64,000 nucleotides of DNA from Metasolibacillus fluoroglycofenilyticus. GTDB lineage: Bacteria; Bacillota; Bacilli; Bacillales_A; Planococcaceae. Position 1 is the first letter of the stretch. Every line of letters begins with the position of its first letter. Under the pieces are notes generated by a model. That model was given only the letters and a program-made list of their open reading frames with translations, was not told the DNA's origin and ran no database searches. The position numbers were made by a program, and so were the translations under genes. The stretch is from positions 1,705,487 to 1,769,486 of the forward strand of contig NZ_PYWK01000001.1 in assembly GCF_003049645.1 (NCBI RefSeq). The letters are read 5' to 3'. This document shows, one piece after another, positions 37,187-45,482 of the stretch.

Positions 37187-37387
37187 TTAAAGTTTTACGA
37201 TGTTAGCAGCTTGTGGTCCGCGTTGACCTTCTTCTACTGTGAATTCAACTTTTTGACCTTCTTCAAGTGATTTGAAGCCTTCACCTTGAATAGCTGAGAA
37301 GTGAGCGAATACGTCTTGACCGCCTTCTACTTCGATGAATCCAAAACCTTTTTCTGCGTTAAACCATTTTACTGTACCTTGTGTCAT
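37187..37387 (-). CDS. cold-shock protein (CspB/CspC/CspD-type)
   Basis: 66 aa, single OB-fold cold-shock domain: [17 protein letters not shown] (RNP1 KGFGFIEV) and DVFAHFSAI (RNP2), then [15 protein letters not shown]. Binds single-stranded RNA and DNA as a chaperone. Start after GGAGGTCATCTAA. The unusual Ala in DVFAHF (most have VHF) is visible. The leader carries a promoter and a terminator-like hairpin nearly identical to those of the second csp gene 1.3 kb away. Confidence 0.95.
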   Translation of the reverse strand: MTQGTVKWFNAEKGFGFIEVEGGQDVFAHFSAIQGEGFKSLEEGQKVEFTVEEGQRGPQAANIVKL

Positions 37388-37432
37388 TTAGATGACCTCC
37401 ATTAATTGTATTCAATAAAATCTTATTACTCG

Positions 37433-37561
37433 AAAAAAAATCACATATTACAAAAAGTAACTATCAAAACACGATTACCCTTTGTAATATGTGATTTCAT
37501 ATCTTCTTTTACAATTGACTTTATTAATTATTAGTATACAATAAAAAAAATCATTTATCAA
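37433..37561 (-). promoter_or_regulatory. cold-shock gene leader: promoter plus terminator-like hairpin
   Basis: Minus strand: TTGATA (37561-37556), 17-base spacer, TATACT (37538-37533), then TCACATATTACAAAGG...(A)GTAA...TTTGTAATATGTGA (stem 37494-37441) followed at once by TTTTTTTT (37440-37433). The hairpin lies inside the transcript, about 50 bases before the start codon. Confidence 0.75.
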
Positions 37562-37646
37562 GTGTAAAACAGAATTTATTTCTAATATGTTTACATCAAA
37601 CATAAAAATGGTAAAGTATAAAAAAATCCAAAAGGAAGTGAAAAAA

Positions 37647-38249
37647 ATGCGTTACTTCTTTTTGCTATGTACGGTGTTGTTTTTAGCAAGCTGTACGAAT
37701 GATTTACCAACGTCTGAAAATCCACCTGCGGAAGATCAAGCAAATGAATTACAGTTATTTTTTAAAGAGGATGGCTCAACAGCCTTTTTCGAAGGCGAGG
37801 GCAATGAATTTGCTAGCTATACAGAGCAAACCTTTTGGCTCAACTCGAACTATGTGCATGTTCGCGTTGATAATGGCGGTGCAATTATGAATAAAGTTTA
37901 TCGCATAACTAACGAGGCCATTGAATTAGTTTTTCGTGAGGTAGAGGGTGTAGCACAATTTGACCTTGCTGCACTTGATACGTACCCTGTTTTAGCGACA
38001 ATTTTAAAAGTGCCAATTGAGGTAGGACAATCTGAGGACAAATGGACGATTAGAGCCATCGATGCACAGGTTGATACACCGTATAAAATGTTCGACAATG
38101 CAATTATTATTATTACAGAGGATGAAAACTCAACTGAAACAAATTATTATATCCGCGGATATGGATTAGTAAAGAGCGTAACAGAAATGATGAATGGAGA
38201 CGAGGTGTATACTGTTTCTTCAACTTTAAGGCAGCTAAAAATGGAATGA
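37647..38249 (+). CDS. lipoprotein of unknown function
   Basis: 200 aa. ATG 37647 follows AAGGAAGTG. Type II signal MRYFFLLCTVLFLASC with lipobox LASC, so the mature protein is lipid-anchored at Cys16. The mature part is acidic and beta-rich (LQLFFKEDGSTAFFEGEGNEFASYTEQTFWLNSNYVHV...TNYYIRGYGLVKSVTEM), reminiscent of small Bacillus lipoproteins that measure solute or inhibit enzymes. Family not recognised. Confidence 0.85.
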   Translation: MRYFFLLCTVLFLASCTNDLPTSENPPAEDQANELQLFFKEDGSTAFFEGEGNEFASYTEQTFWLNSNYVHVRVDNGGAIMNKVYRITNEAIELVFREVEGVAQFDLAALDTYPVLATILKVPIEVGQSEDKWTIRAIDAQVDTPYKMFDNAIIIITEDENSTETNYYIRGYGLVKSVTEMMNGDEVYTVSSTLRQLKME

Positions 38250-38430
38250 AAAATGAGCAGTTGTGCGAAAAAGCTGAAAGAATTAGGAGTCAATAGAAAT
38301 ACGGCTTTCGCTTATTCATTATAAACTTGAAAGGGTAACAGATGTTCAAATCGAGCAAACATTATATTTCGGTTTTGCGAAATTGTTGCAAGCATTGGTT
38401 ATCCCTTTCTTTTATCATACTTTACAGGTT

Positions 38431-38462
38431 GAAAAAAGCACTTCCTGTTATAGGAAGTGCTT
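38431..38462 (-). terminator. terminator of the second cold-shock gene
   Basis: AGCACTTCCT GTTAT AGGAAGTGCT, with TTTTTT following on the minus strand (the A run at 38432-38437). Confidence 0.8.
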
Positions 38463-38494
38463 TGGATTAACGAGTTTAAGTTTAATTCTAAGAA

Positions 38495-38695
38495 TTAAAG
38501 TTTAGTTACGTTAGCAGCTTGTGGTCCGCGGTTGCCATCTACAACTTCGAATTCCACTTTTTGACCTTCGTCAAGAGTTTTAAAACCTTCGCCTTGGATT
38601 GCTGAGAAGTGTACGAATACATCGTTTTCGCCTTCTACTTCGATGAATCCGAAGCCTTTTTCTGAGTTAAACCATTTTACTGTACCTTGTTTCAT
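38495..38695 (-). CDS. cold-shock protein, second copy
   Basis: 66 aa; ATG 38695 behind [35 protein letters not shown] and [42 protein letters not shown]. The longest frame would add 21 residues encoded by the leader and is rejected. Paralogue of the gene at 37187-37387, with a similar leader hairpin. Confidence 0.95.
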   Translation of the reverse strand: MKQGTVKWFNSEKGFGFIEVEGENDVFVHFSAIQGEGFKTLDEGQKVEFEVVDGNRGPQAANVTKL

Positions 38696-38745
38696 TTGAG
38701 AAAACCTCCAAAAAATAAAGTGAACAATATGGAATTGTTTACCGA

Positions 38746-38876
38746 AATAAAAATTCACATATTACAAAGAGTACCGTCATTTACACCGATCACTCTTTGT
38801 AATATGTGAATCCATTGTATCCGGTCAAACAATTTTATTGTTATTTAAAGTATACCATGATTTTACACTATGTCAA
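38746..38876 (-). promoter_or_regulatory. second cold-shock gene leader: promoter plus terminator-like hairpin
   Basis: Minus strand: TTGACA (38876-38871), 16-base spacer, TATACT (38854-38849), then a perfect 19-bp stem TTCACATATTACAAAGAGT / ACTCTTTGTAATATGTGAA (38810-38754) followed by TTTTTATTT. The stem repeats the one in front of the first csp gene. Confidence 0.8.
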
Positions 38877-38934
38877 TTTATTTTCTTAAATTTTTTTAAA
38901 ATTTTCCTTTATTTCTGTCAATTGCTTAAAACCT

Positions 38935-39237
38935 TTATATTTCAGGCTTTATTTTTATTAAACCGTGGTAAATTTGCGCATCTTCATCGCATGCCTCGCA
39001 ATATTCGCATTCATTCTCAGTCCAAAAAGCGAAGTATTTTCCATTTTTTTGCCTTTCATTTTCAAATTGCGCTCGAAATGCCGTAAGCATTTCTTGAAAA
39101 GCTTTTTCTAACGCCTCTTCTGTGTCGTAAAAGTATGTCTCCTGAATTGTCTCTTCCCAGCCTTCAAATTGCCACCATGGCTCAAAATCGGCCTTCATAT
39201 AAATAATATTATACAGCTTAGACACCCTTTCATGCAT
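38935..39237 (-). CDS. DUF1033 family protein
   Basis: About 100 aa as drawn. MKADFEPWWQFEGWEETI followed by YFYDTEEALEKAF and the ENECEYCEACDEDAQIYHGL region are the DUF1033 pattern, a small soluble protein of Firmicutes with unknown role. Start uncertain: family members begin about six residues before MKAD, where this gene has CTG (39216) preceded by AAAGGGTG at ideal spacing; ATG 39237 lacks a good site. Confidence 0.8.
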   Translation of the reverse strand: MHERVSKLYNIIYMKADFEPWWQFEGWEETIQETYFYDTEEALEKAFQEMLTAFRAQFENERQKNGKYFAFWTENECEYCEACDEDAQIYHGLIKIKPEI

Positions 39238-39477
39238 TCCGATAACTGTTATTTTAATGGTATTCTGCCATGTTGTCTAATAAAAAGGTTGGTCCACTTT
39301 CTTTTCCTATCTAAAAACCATAACATGATTTGTATTGAGCTGAAATTTCGCAATTAACTATATTTTTTAATTACTAAATAGTTCCAATTGAATTTATTTA
39401 ATCCATTCCTTCACTAAATATTCGAATGACTCAAATTGCAGCCGTATGTTACGAGTAAAACTTCTTTTCTTAGCTCC

Positions 39478-40926
39478 TTAATTGTTAAATAATTTGATTT
39501 TCTTCGTTGCAATTGCATTCATATAATGCTCATTATGGTCAATCCCAATCATCGTTGGCCCATATTTCTGTATTGCAGCAATTAATTGCTCGATTGCAAG
39601 CATATCAAGATGATTCGTTACTTCATCCCAGGCAAATAGCTCATTTTGTCCTAACAATGCCTTCGCTAATAATGCTTTTTTCTCTTGCCCTGCACTCCAT
39701 GTTTCGCTTGATTTATCTGTAAATTTTGAGCGCTCAATGCCTAGTTGGTGTAGTATATGCCAATATTCTTCCTTCTCTATTTTCGTTAGCTGGTCAACCG
39801 TACATAAATAATTTTCATTATCAGCATTTTTCTGATGAAAAATCGATATATTTTTAGGTAAATGGATGCTAAAGTTACCAGTTGTTTCAAATTGTTTTAC
39901 ACCTAGAATAAACTTTAATAAAGAGGATTTTCCTGCACCATTTCCTCCTTCGATAAAAAATCGGTCATTTGGATAAACGTCTATCGTAATGGGCTGAAAC
40001 AGTGGTAGTCCATCCTGTATAAGCGTAAAATCTCTAAAATACAAAATCTGTTTTCTTGGCTGCAAAACATGCATTTTTAATACAGAGAGCTTTTCAATAT
40101 TATCGATTAATTCTCTCTTTTCCTCAATTAAAGCTTCGCTTCGTTTCTTAATCGCCTTTGACCTTTTCATATGTTTAGCAGCAATTCGTCTTGCAGAAGC
40201 ATCATTCGTACTGTTTTGTTTCTTTATCCCCCAGTCACTTACACGTCTTGCCACATTGTCTAATCTATTTATTTCATTTTTTAATTTTCCATTCATTTCC
40301 TCCGTTAGTAAATCAGCATTTGCTTTTTCGTATTTCCACGTTGCAATATTGCCTTTATATAAATCTATCGATTGCTTATTAATAGCGAGTACATGGTCTA
40401 CAAATTCATTTAAAAAACTTTCATCATGGCTAATAACAATAAAGCCTTTCTTTCTTTTTAAATACTGTCCAACGATTTTTCTACCTTGCAAATCTAAATT
40501 ATTTGTAGGTTCATCAATTAATGGAAAGGTTTGCTCATTTAAAAATAACGCTATTAATAATATTTTCGTTTGCTCGCCACCGCTTAAGACAGCAAATTGT
40601 TTATTTAAAATAGCCACTGGTAAATTCATCAAGGCTAACTCTTGCTCAATTTTCCAAATTTCCGCATCTTTAAAAAGCGTTGAAACAGTTACCTGCTCCT
40701 CTGGATACGAAGGAAAATAGTGAAACCGCAAATTTGTTTGAATGTTGCCCTCATATTCTAGCTCATTTAGCAATAGCCTGAAAAAGGTCGTTTTCCCTCG
40801 CCCATTTCTACCTACAAGCCCTAATCTCCAATGTTCATGCATATTGAAATTCAAATTTTTGAAAATTGGCTTCGTCATCGAGTCGTATTGAAATGTTAGA
40901 TTTTTTATAAGTATTTGATTTGTCAT
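39478..40926 (-). CDS. antibiotic-resistance-type ABC-F protein (Lsa/VmlR-like)
   Basis: 482 aa; ATG 40926 follows AAAGGTGG. Two ABC cassettes in tandem without membrane domain. NBD1: GRNGRGKTTFF, LSGGEQTKILLIALF, PLIDEPTNNLD. A basic 90-residue linker (ASARRIAAKHMKRSKAIKKR) and NBD2: GGNGAGKSSLLKF, WSAGQEKKALLAKAL, WDEVTNHLDMLA. Size and motifs place it with ribosome-protecting Lsa/Vga/VmlR-type proteins that expel lincosamide, streptogramin A or pleuromutilin. The leader has an attenuator, as in this group. Which drugs is unknown. Confidence 0.88.
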   Translation of the reverse strand: MTNQILIKNLTFQYDSMTKPIFKNLNFNMHEHWRLGLVGRNGRGKTTFFRLLLNELEYEGNIQTNLRFHYFPSYPEEQVTVSTLFKDAEIWKIEQELALMNLPVAILNKQFAVLSGGEQTKILLIALFLNEQTFPLIDEPTNNLDLQGRKIVGQYLKRKKGFIVISHDESFLNEFVDHVLAINKQSIDLYKGNIATWKYEKANADLLTEEMNGKLKNEINRLDNVARRVSDWGIKKQNSTNDASARRIAAKHMKRSKAIKKRSEALIEEKRELIDNIEKLSVLKMHVLQPRKQILYFRDFTLIQDGLPLFQPITIDVYPNDRFFIEGGNGAGKSSLLKFILGVKQFETTGNFSIHLPKNISIFHQKNADNENYLCTVDQLTKIEKEEYWHILHQLGIERSKFTDKSSETWSAGQEKKALLAKALLGQNELFAWDEVTNHLDMLAIEQLIAAIQKYGPTMIGIDHNEHYMNAIATKKIKLFNN

Positions 40927-40966
40927 TATTCTGTCCACCTTTGTTGAAATTGGTGTACACGCATAA

Positions 40967-41031
40967 ACAAAAAATCCTTCTGAAAAAAATTCAGAAGGAT
41001 TAGAATTTATATTTTATCAATTACGCCTCAT
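40967..41031 (-). promoter_or_regulatory. attenuator leader with mini-ORF before the ABC-F gene
   Basis: Minus strand: AAGGTTAAAATG starts a 4-codon frame MRRN then stop (41031-41017), followed by a terminator ATCCTTCTGAA / TTCAGAAGGAT (41000-40974) and TTTTTT. This is the layout of ribosome-mediated attenuation known upstream of resistance ABC-F and erm genes. A TTGAAA-N18-TATAAC pair about 70 bases upstream may be the promoter. Confidence 0.65.
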
Positions 41032-41067
41032 TTTAACCTTAATCTAGAGTTTCGAACTACGTAGAGG

Positions 41068-41165
41068 AAGTCGTTAACGGTTATACGACCTCAATTTACG
41101 GGCTTTCAAGCGATTTTAGACTAAGGTCCCTTTTATCAGCAAGTATTTGAACAACTACATTCATC
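41068..41165. repeat. degenerate copy of the dispersed repeat
   Basis: GTTAACGGTTATACGACCT...AGACTAAGGTC...ATCAGCAAGTATTTGAACAA follows the order of the 2746 copy but is weakly matched. The rest of the 41,032-41,459 gap holds the 17-bp motif at 41,181 and no gene. Confidence 0.35.
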
Positions 41166-41180
41166 TCTCAAATACGCTCC

Positions 41181-41197
41181 TACGGTTACTCGTCGCA
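41181..41197. repeat. copy of 17-bp TGCGACGAGTAACCGCA motif
   Basis: TACGGTTACTCGTCGCA, one mismatch, reverse orientation. Confidence 0.55.
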
Positions 41198-41459
41198 GTA
41201 ATAATTGCTGAATCAGGATAAACCTATTTTCATGTTTGATAAATGGGCATACTAATCCTATTTAAAATTGAAAATGCGTATACATTTTATCTTTAAAAAT
41301 AGAATTATTTGCTCATGCTCCATCCATCATCCTTTCGAAAATACTTAAATCAATATATCATTATCAGTATGGGATTTCAAGGGGCAATAACAATTAAATT
41401 CCTATCAATATATAGCTAGAAATATTTTTAATGACTGTTGAAAAAATCTGCAATTTTCT

Positions 41460-42179
41460 TTATTCTAAATCAGCTTCATTTATACTCGTTACGATATGAA
41501 GCTGGCTTCTTCCATATCCTGTTGTGTAGCTAAAGCCATTGCCCCCACTTTGGAAATTTGTTTTATAATAATATTTCGCAAAAAATTGTGGTGATTCATT
41601 ATGAATAATTAAATTGAAGTTTGTTTGCTGCAATTCATTGGAATAAAGGTGATGGATTGTTTTTGCAAATGTTTCAGATATATGCTGTACACCGTAATGT
41701 TTATCAATCGTAATTGTTTCTTTCAATTGAATTTTAGGACTGTAGAGCTGGCGACCTTGTGAAATGAAGTAATTACGATTTTTAATTAAGTATACATCCA
41801 TTTTTTCAAGCGTTTCTTTTGGAAAATGCCAAACAAAAACGATGGAGCTTGGATCTTTTGAGTCAAGTTGCCAGCCATATATAAACTCGTTAGTCCCTAT
41901 ATCAATATAAGTTATTCGCCATTTTCCTTTTACCCATTGATAGTATAGGGAAAGCCGTTGTCCATCTTCAGCAGAAGCAGGAACAAAATAATGCTTGCCA
42001 TCGACTTGAATTATATCCTCAATCGTTTGAACAACTATATTCGGTTCAAATTCCTTTAATTGACGTATGATTTCATTCTCATGAATAAATGCTTTCGGCT
42101 TTAAAATAGAAAGCTTATATACGACAAATAATATGGAGAGTAAAAAAATAATTACTATAAAGATTCGTTTTTTAGTCAT
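41460..42179 (-). CDS. membrane-anchored hypothetical protein
   Basis: 239 aa. One N-terminal membrane helix (about 6-24, RIFIVIIFLLSILFVVYKL), then a soluble extracytoplasmic part, IHENEIIRQLKEFEPNIVV...GKWRITYIDIGTNEFIYGW. Start at ATG 42179 after GAGGTGA; its frame overlaps the upstream gene's last codons by 8 bases, so the two are coupled. Family not recognised; the partner is also a membrane protein. Confidence 0.8.
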   Translation of the reverse strand: MTKKRIFIVIIFLLSILFVVYKLSILKPKAFIHENEIIRQLKEFEPNIVVQTIEDIIQVDGKHYFVPASAEDGQRLSLYYQWVKGKWRITYIDIGTNEFIYGWQLDSKDPSSIVFVWHFPKETLEKMDVYLIKNRNYFISQGRQLYSPKIQLKETITIDKHYGVQHISETFAKTIHHLYSNELQQTNFNLIIHNESPQFFAKYYYKTNFQSGGNGFSYTTGYGRSQLHIVTSINEADLE

Positions 42180-42882
42180 ACCCATTCACCTCACGAATAA
42201 TGGAATCCTTTAAAGAGAAGTAAAATTGCTTCCCTTGAGTTGTTATGAGTAAGCCTTTTCCATTTTCCTCAACATAAATTGTAGGTCTCAAACCGCTGCC
42301 AGGCTTTGCTTGCGTATTAATTAGTAAATAAGGAAATCTCTCGTTAGTTATTGAGGATTCATTCAATACAATATCGATATACCAAACATGAACATCATAC
42401 GTATCATGAGGCATCGCTTTTACTTTGCTTAAATCGTCTGGAATATCAAGCTCAATATGTTGCTTGCCTGTTGGGTGAATAGCGATTAATTCAGCATTTT
42501 CAACATCGTTTAAATAAGTTGCAAGCTCATTTTTTGGATAAAAGAAATGATTAAGTAATAGACCAATAAAAAATAGGAGGAAAAATAAATAATTTGCTAA
42601 AAAGCCGAGCCATGCAAAGCGTCGATATGTATCCCAACTCCCACGTCGATTTAAAATTGCAAATAAAACCCAAACCCCGAGCGGTAAAATCGCAAATTGT
42701 ACAGACCTATCGAAAATAGTTAGCGTGATTGAAAATGAAAACAAACCAACAAAAGCTGCCACAATAATTTTCCAAATAAGCCCCTTTTTTTCTTGCCTTC
42801 GATAAATAATTACCACAGCAGAAATAACAATAAGCCAGCTAATAATTGTGAGCAATGACTCAACGATATTCACTTGCAACAA
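42172..42882 (-). CDS. membrane protein of unknown function, 4 TM
   Basis: 236 aa. Four hydrophobic helices within residues 8-115, then a 120-residue soluble tail with beta character (IAIHPTGKQHIELDIPDDLSKVKAM...YDVHVWYIDIVLN). It forms an overlapping two-gene unit with the next gene. No motif recognised. Confidence 0.78.
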   Translation of the reverse strand: MLQVNIVESLLTIISWLIVISAVVIIYRRQEKKGLIWKIIVAAFVGLFSFSITLTIFDRSVQFAILPLGVWVLFAILNRRGSWDTYRRFAWLGFLANYLFFLLFFIGLLLNHFFYPKNELATYLNDVENAELIAIHPTGKQHIELDIPDDLSKVKAMPHDTYDVHVWYIDIVLNESSITNERFPYLLINTQAKPGSGLRPTIYVEENGKGLLITTQGKQFYFSLKDSIIREVNGYD

Positions 42883-42998
42883 AAGCGCTCACCCCATTTA
42901 TTCGTAAAATTACATTGATTATACTAAACTTTAAATGAGATTAGTATATATAGAGATGTAGAAAATGGAATTATTGACTTGTTTTTAGTAAACTATAG

Positions 42999-43138
42999 AG
43001 TGAAACTTCAATCAGTGGGAGCTTTTCCCCCCTGATTGTATAGGGCTTTTACGGATAGTTGATTTCCCACTTATCCTTAGGCCGATTTTCACTCAAGTCT
43101 TGAAGCGGGTGCCTTACTGCCCGTTAATGCGGGATAAA
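42999..43138. repeat. structured dispersed repeat, copy 1 of 2
   Basis: About 140 bp. Outer AGTGAAA/TTTCACT, inner CAATCAG/CTGATTG hairpin, then a CTGCCCG-TTAATG-CGGG hairpin and GGATAAA. A matching copy with substitutions in the hairpins lies at 48,565-48,714 in the same orientation. Confidence 0.75.
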
Positions 43139-43188
43139 CTAAGCTAATATTCCAAATTATCTAAACTAATCGTAGAGGAGTGTTCGAG

Positions 43189-43263
43189 ATGATGAAAAAA
43201 TTAAACACTAACTTCAATATAAATAAGAAACATGCTTATAACAGGAGGATTTTTTTATGTTAG
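43189..43263 (+). CDS. 24-codon upstream ORF overlapping the methyltransferase start
   Basis: ATG 43189 follows GAGGAG by 8 bases. The frame (MMKKLNTNFNINKKHAYNRR...) stops at TAG 43261-43263, four codons into the next gene's first bases (the two overlap in different frames). The basic short product looks like a leader peptide for coupled translation rather than a stand-alone protein. Confidence 0.45.
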   Translation: MMKKLNTNFNINKKHAYNRRIFLC

Positions 43264-43879
43264 ATAAATTAGGCTTTGACCATTGGGCAGATTATTATGA
43301 AAAAACGGTGTCGGAGGCAGAATCCAGCAACCGCTATCCGTTTGCTGGCTACGAAAAGCTGCTCGAAAAAATTTGTAGAGGCATCACATCTAATCAAAAT
43401 ATTTTAGACATTGGCGTTGGTACAGGGTCACTTGCGAAAAGATTATATGATGCAGATAACAAAGTTACAGCTTTTGACTTTTCGCCTAAAATGGTCGCTG
43501 CTGCAAAGGAGAAAATGCCGAATGCTCATATTTTTGAATGGGATTTAACAAAAGGCATTCCGACAGAACAGCTCAACATCCAATTTGATGCTATTACTTG
43601 CACATATGTGCTACATCATTTCAATAATCAGGAAAAAATAGTTTTAATTGAAAATATGTTAAAAAAATAACTACATCTGGAAAGTTATACATCGGTGATA
43701 TTTCCTTTACAACAGAGGAGCATCTTGAAGCGTGCAAGCTCACACATTCAAATAGCTGGGACGATGATGAATTTTACTTTGTTGATAATACAATTCGACC
43801 GATATTAGATGAAAAATATAATGTACAATATGAACAAATATCCCATTGTGGTGGACTTTATATTATTTCATTGAGATAG
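43257..43879 (+). pseudogene. class I SAM methyltransferase (YrrT-like), frameshifted in a poly-A run
   Basis: The first frame (43257-43670, 137 codons) has the SAM-binding motif ILDIGVGTGSLAKRLYD, FDFSPKMV, and DAITCTYVLHHF, then stops after a run of seven A. Adding one A there joins it to ITTSGKLYIGDISFTTEEHLEACKL...YEQISHCGGLYIISLR, ending at 43879, for a normal length of about 208 aa. Start after AACAGGAGG. Either an inactive gene or one relying on slippage at the A tract. Confidence 0.8.
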
Positions 43880-44046
43880 GCAAACTATCCAAAAATTCAG
43901 TTTTGCTTTGACAAAGCATTGAGAAAAACTTCATCGATTCTCTTTTATTTAAAGTAAACACGGCTAAAATCCAGTGTCTAGCACCTCTTCAAAGATAGTC
44001 TTCTCTCTTTTATTTAGCTACTATTTTGTCAAAAATATTATCACTA

Positions 44047-44085
44047 CTGTCCAAAAGCCGGCTACTGTACGGCTTGTTGGACAGC
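44047..44085. terminator. CTGTCC hairpin after the RluA-type gene
   Basis: CTGTCCAA...TTGGACAG with an inner CCG/CGG pair, 7 bases from the gene end. T runs weak. Same arms as other hairpins in the window. Confidence 0.5.
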
Positions 44086-44091
44086 CTCTTC

Positions 44092-44787
44092 TTATTGAAC
44101 AGAAGTAAGTAAGGGTTCATTCCAAATATTCCACGGATGCTTGTTAGGTGGTTCAGATTTAACAGTAATGCGCTCCTTTGTTACAGGGTGAATAAAGGAT
44201 AATGTATGTGCCCATAAGGCTATCTGTTGTCCTTTTTTATTTACTTCTGGTCCATATTTTTGATCTCCATAAAGCGGGTGGTCGATTTGCTGAAATTGTA
44301 CCCGTATTTGATGGGAACGCCCTGTCTCTAGTTTTACTTTTACTAGTGTTAAATCGCTTTGTCTAGCAACGACATGATAATGAAGAATCGCCTTTTTTGC
44401 TTCCTTATCATTTGCTTTTTTTGCAAAAACCATATTTTTCTTTTGATCCTTCCATAAATAATGGACAAGGATGTCAGCTTCTTTTTTCACTTGCCTTCGC
44501 ACAACCGCTAAATAGCCACGCTCAATATCTTTTTTTCTGAATAAATCTGACATTCGTGAGGCTGCCTTAGATGTTTTGGCAAAAACGATGGCTCCACCTA
44601 CTGGACGATCCAATCGATGAAGTAAGCTTAAATATACATTCCCCGGCTTGTTATAACGAGTTTTAATATCTTGCTTTAATATTGTTAATAAATCAGGATC
44701 ATTTGTATCATCTTGTTGCACAGGTATATTGATTGGTTTTTCTACAATAATTAAATGATTATCTTCATACAAAATTGGTATATGCAT
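44092..44787 (-). CDS. RluA-family pseudouridine synthase
   Basis: 231 aa; ATG 44787 follows GAGGGAG by 7 bases, so the longer frame is rejected. Catalytic Asp in LLHRLDRPVGGAIVF (about residue 64), preceded by DNHLIIVEKPINIPVQ and followed by LETGRSHQIRVQF and HPLYGDQKYG. No S4 domain, so likely an RluC/D-family member acting on rRNA or tRNA uridines; the target is not known. Confidence 0.92.
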   Translation of the reverse strand: MHIPILYEDNHLIIVEKPINIPVQQDDTNDPDLLTILKQDIKTRYNKPGNVYLSLLHRLDRPVGGAIVFAKTSKAASRMSDLFRKKDIERGYLAVVRRQVKKEADILVHYLWKDQKKNMVFAKKANDKEAKKAILHYHVVARQSDLTLVKVKLETGRSHQIRVQFQQIDHPLYGDQKYGPEVNKKGQQIALWAHTLSFIHPVTKERITVKSEPPNKHPWNIWNEPLLTSVQ

Positions 44788-44915
44788 TTCTATCTCCCTC
44801 ATAAAATATGAAATCATTAACAATTATATAATAAACATTCCATATTCTAAAGGTGAAAAGCAATGATTCATTAGTGAGCTACCAATTTTAAACTCAGTAC
44901 AATAAGCAATACATG

Positions 44916-45461
44916 CTATTTTTTTAGCCTGTTCTTCGCTAAATAATAAGCATTTACGGTAAATAACTGTGTTTTAATTTGATTTTTTTCTACTAATCTT
45001 TCAAATTCATCAAAATTGAATAAAAAGACTTCTATTTCTTCTGTTATATCTAATTGCTGATTGTTCTCTTGATACGCATCTAAAATTAAAAATGTAGCAA
45101 TTTTATTTGTCTGTGTTGCAGGGTTTACAAAAAATTCCCCTAGCTTAATTGGGGGAGCACTCGAAGTATAGCCAGTTTCTTCACGTATCTCTCGTAAAAT
45201 ACCTTCTTCTTGCGTTTCGCCTTGTTCGATTTTCCCTGCTGGTACTTCTATGAAAAAGTCATTTGCCGCATGGCGATACTGCTTTACTAGGACGATTTCA
45301 TTATTCCGCGTAATAACGACGGCATTAACCCAATCCGCATATTCGTTTACATAGTAATCTTTAATAACAAAGCCATTTGGCAGCTCACACTCATCCTTTC
45401 GAAGATTGCCAAAATCAGTTTGATAAATATAGGCTTGATTGTGTATTGTCCATTTTTTCAT
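44916..45461 (-). CDS. Nudix hydrolase, ADP-ribose pyrophosphatase-like
   Basis: 181 aa, start after GAGGTAAGAAATC. Nudix box GKIEQGETQEEGILREIREETGY (about residues 81-103) with all metal-binding Glu. VNAVVITRNNEIVLVKQYRH before it and the length match the NudF/ADP-ribose pyrophosphatase subgroup. Substrate by analogy only. Confidence 0.9.
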   Translation of the reverse strand: MKKWTIHNQAYIYQTDFGNLRKDECELPNGFVIKDYYVNEYADWVNAVVITRNNEIVLVKQYRHAANDFFIEVPAGKIEQGETQEEGILREIREETGYTSSAPPIKLGEFFVNPATQTNKIATFLILDAYQENNQQLDITEEIEVFLFNFDEFERLVEKNQIKTQLFTVNAYYLAKNRLKK

Positions 45462-45482
45462 GATTTCTTACCTCCAAATATT

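Noticed and set aside
37187..38695. The csp leader hairpins as simple terminators of upstream genes
   Set aside because: The best promoters lie on the far side, so the hairpins are inside the csp transcripts; no gene ends just upstream on that strand. Kept as regulatory candidates instead.
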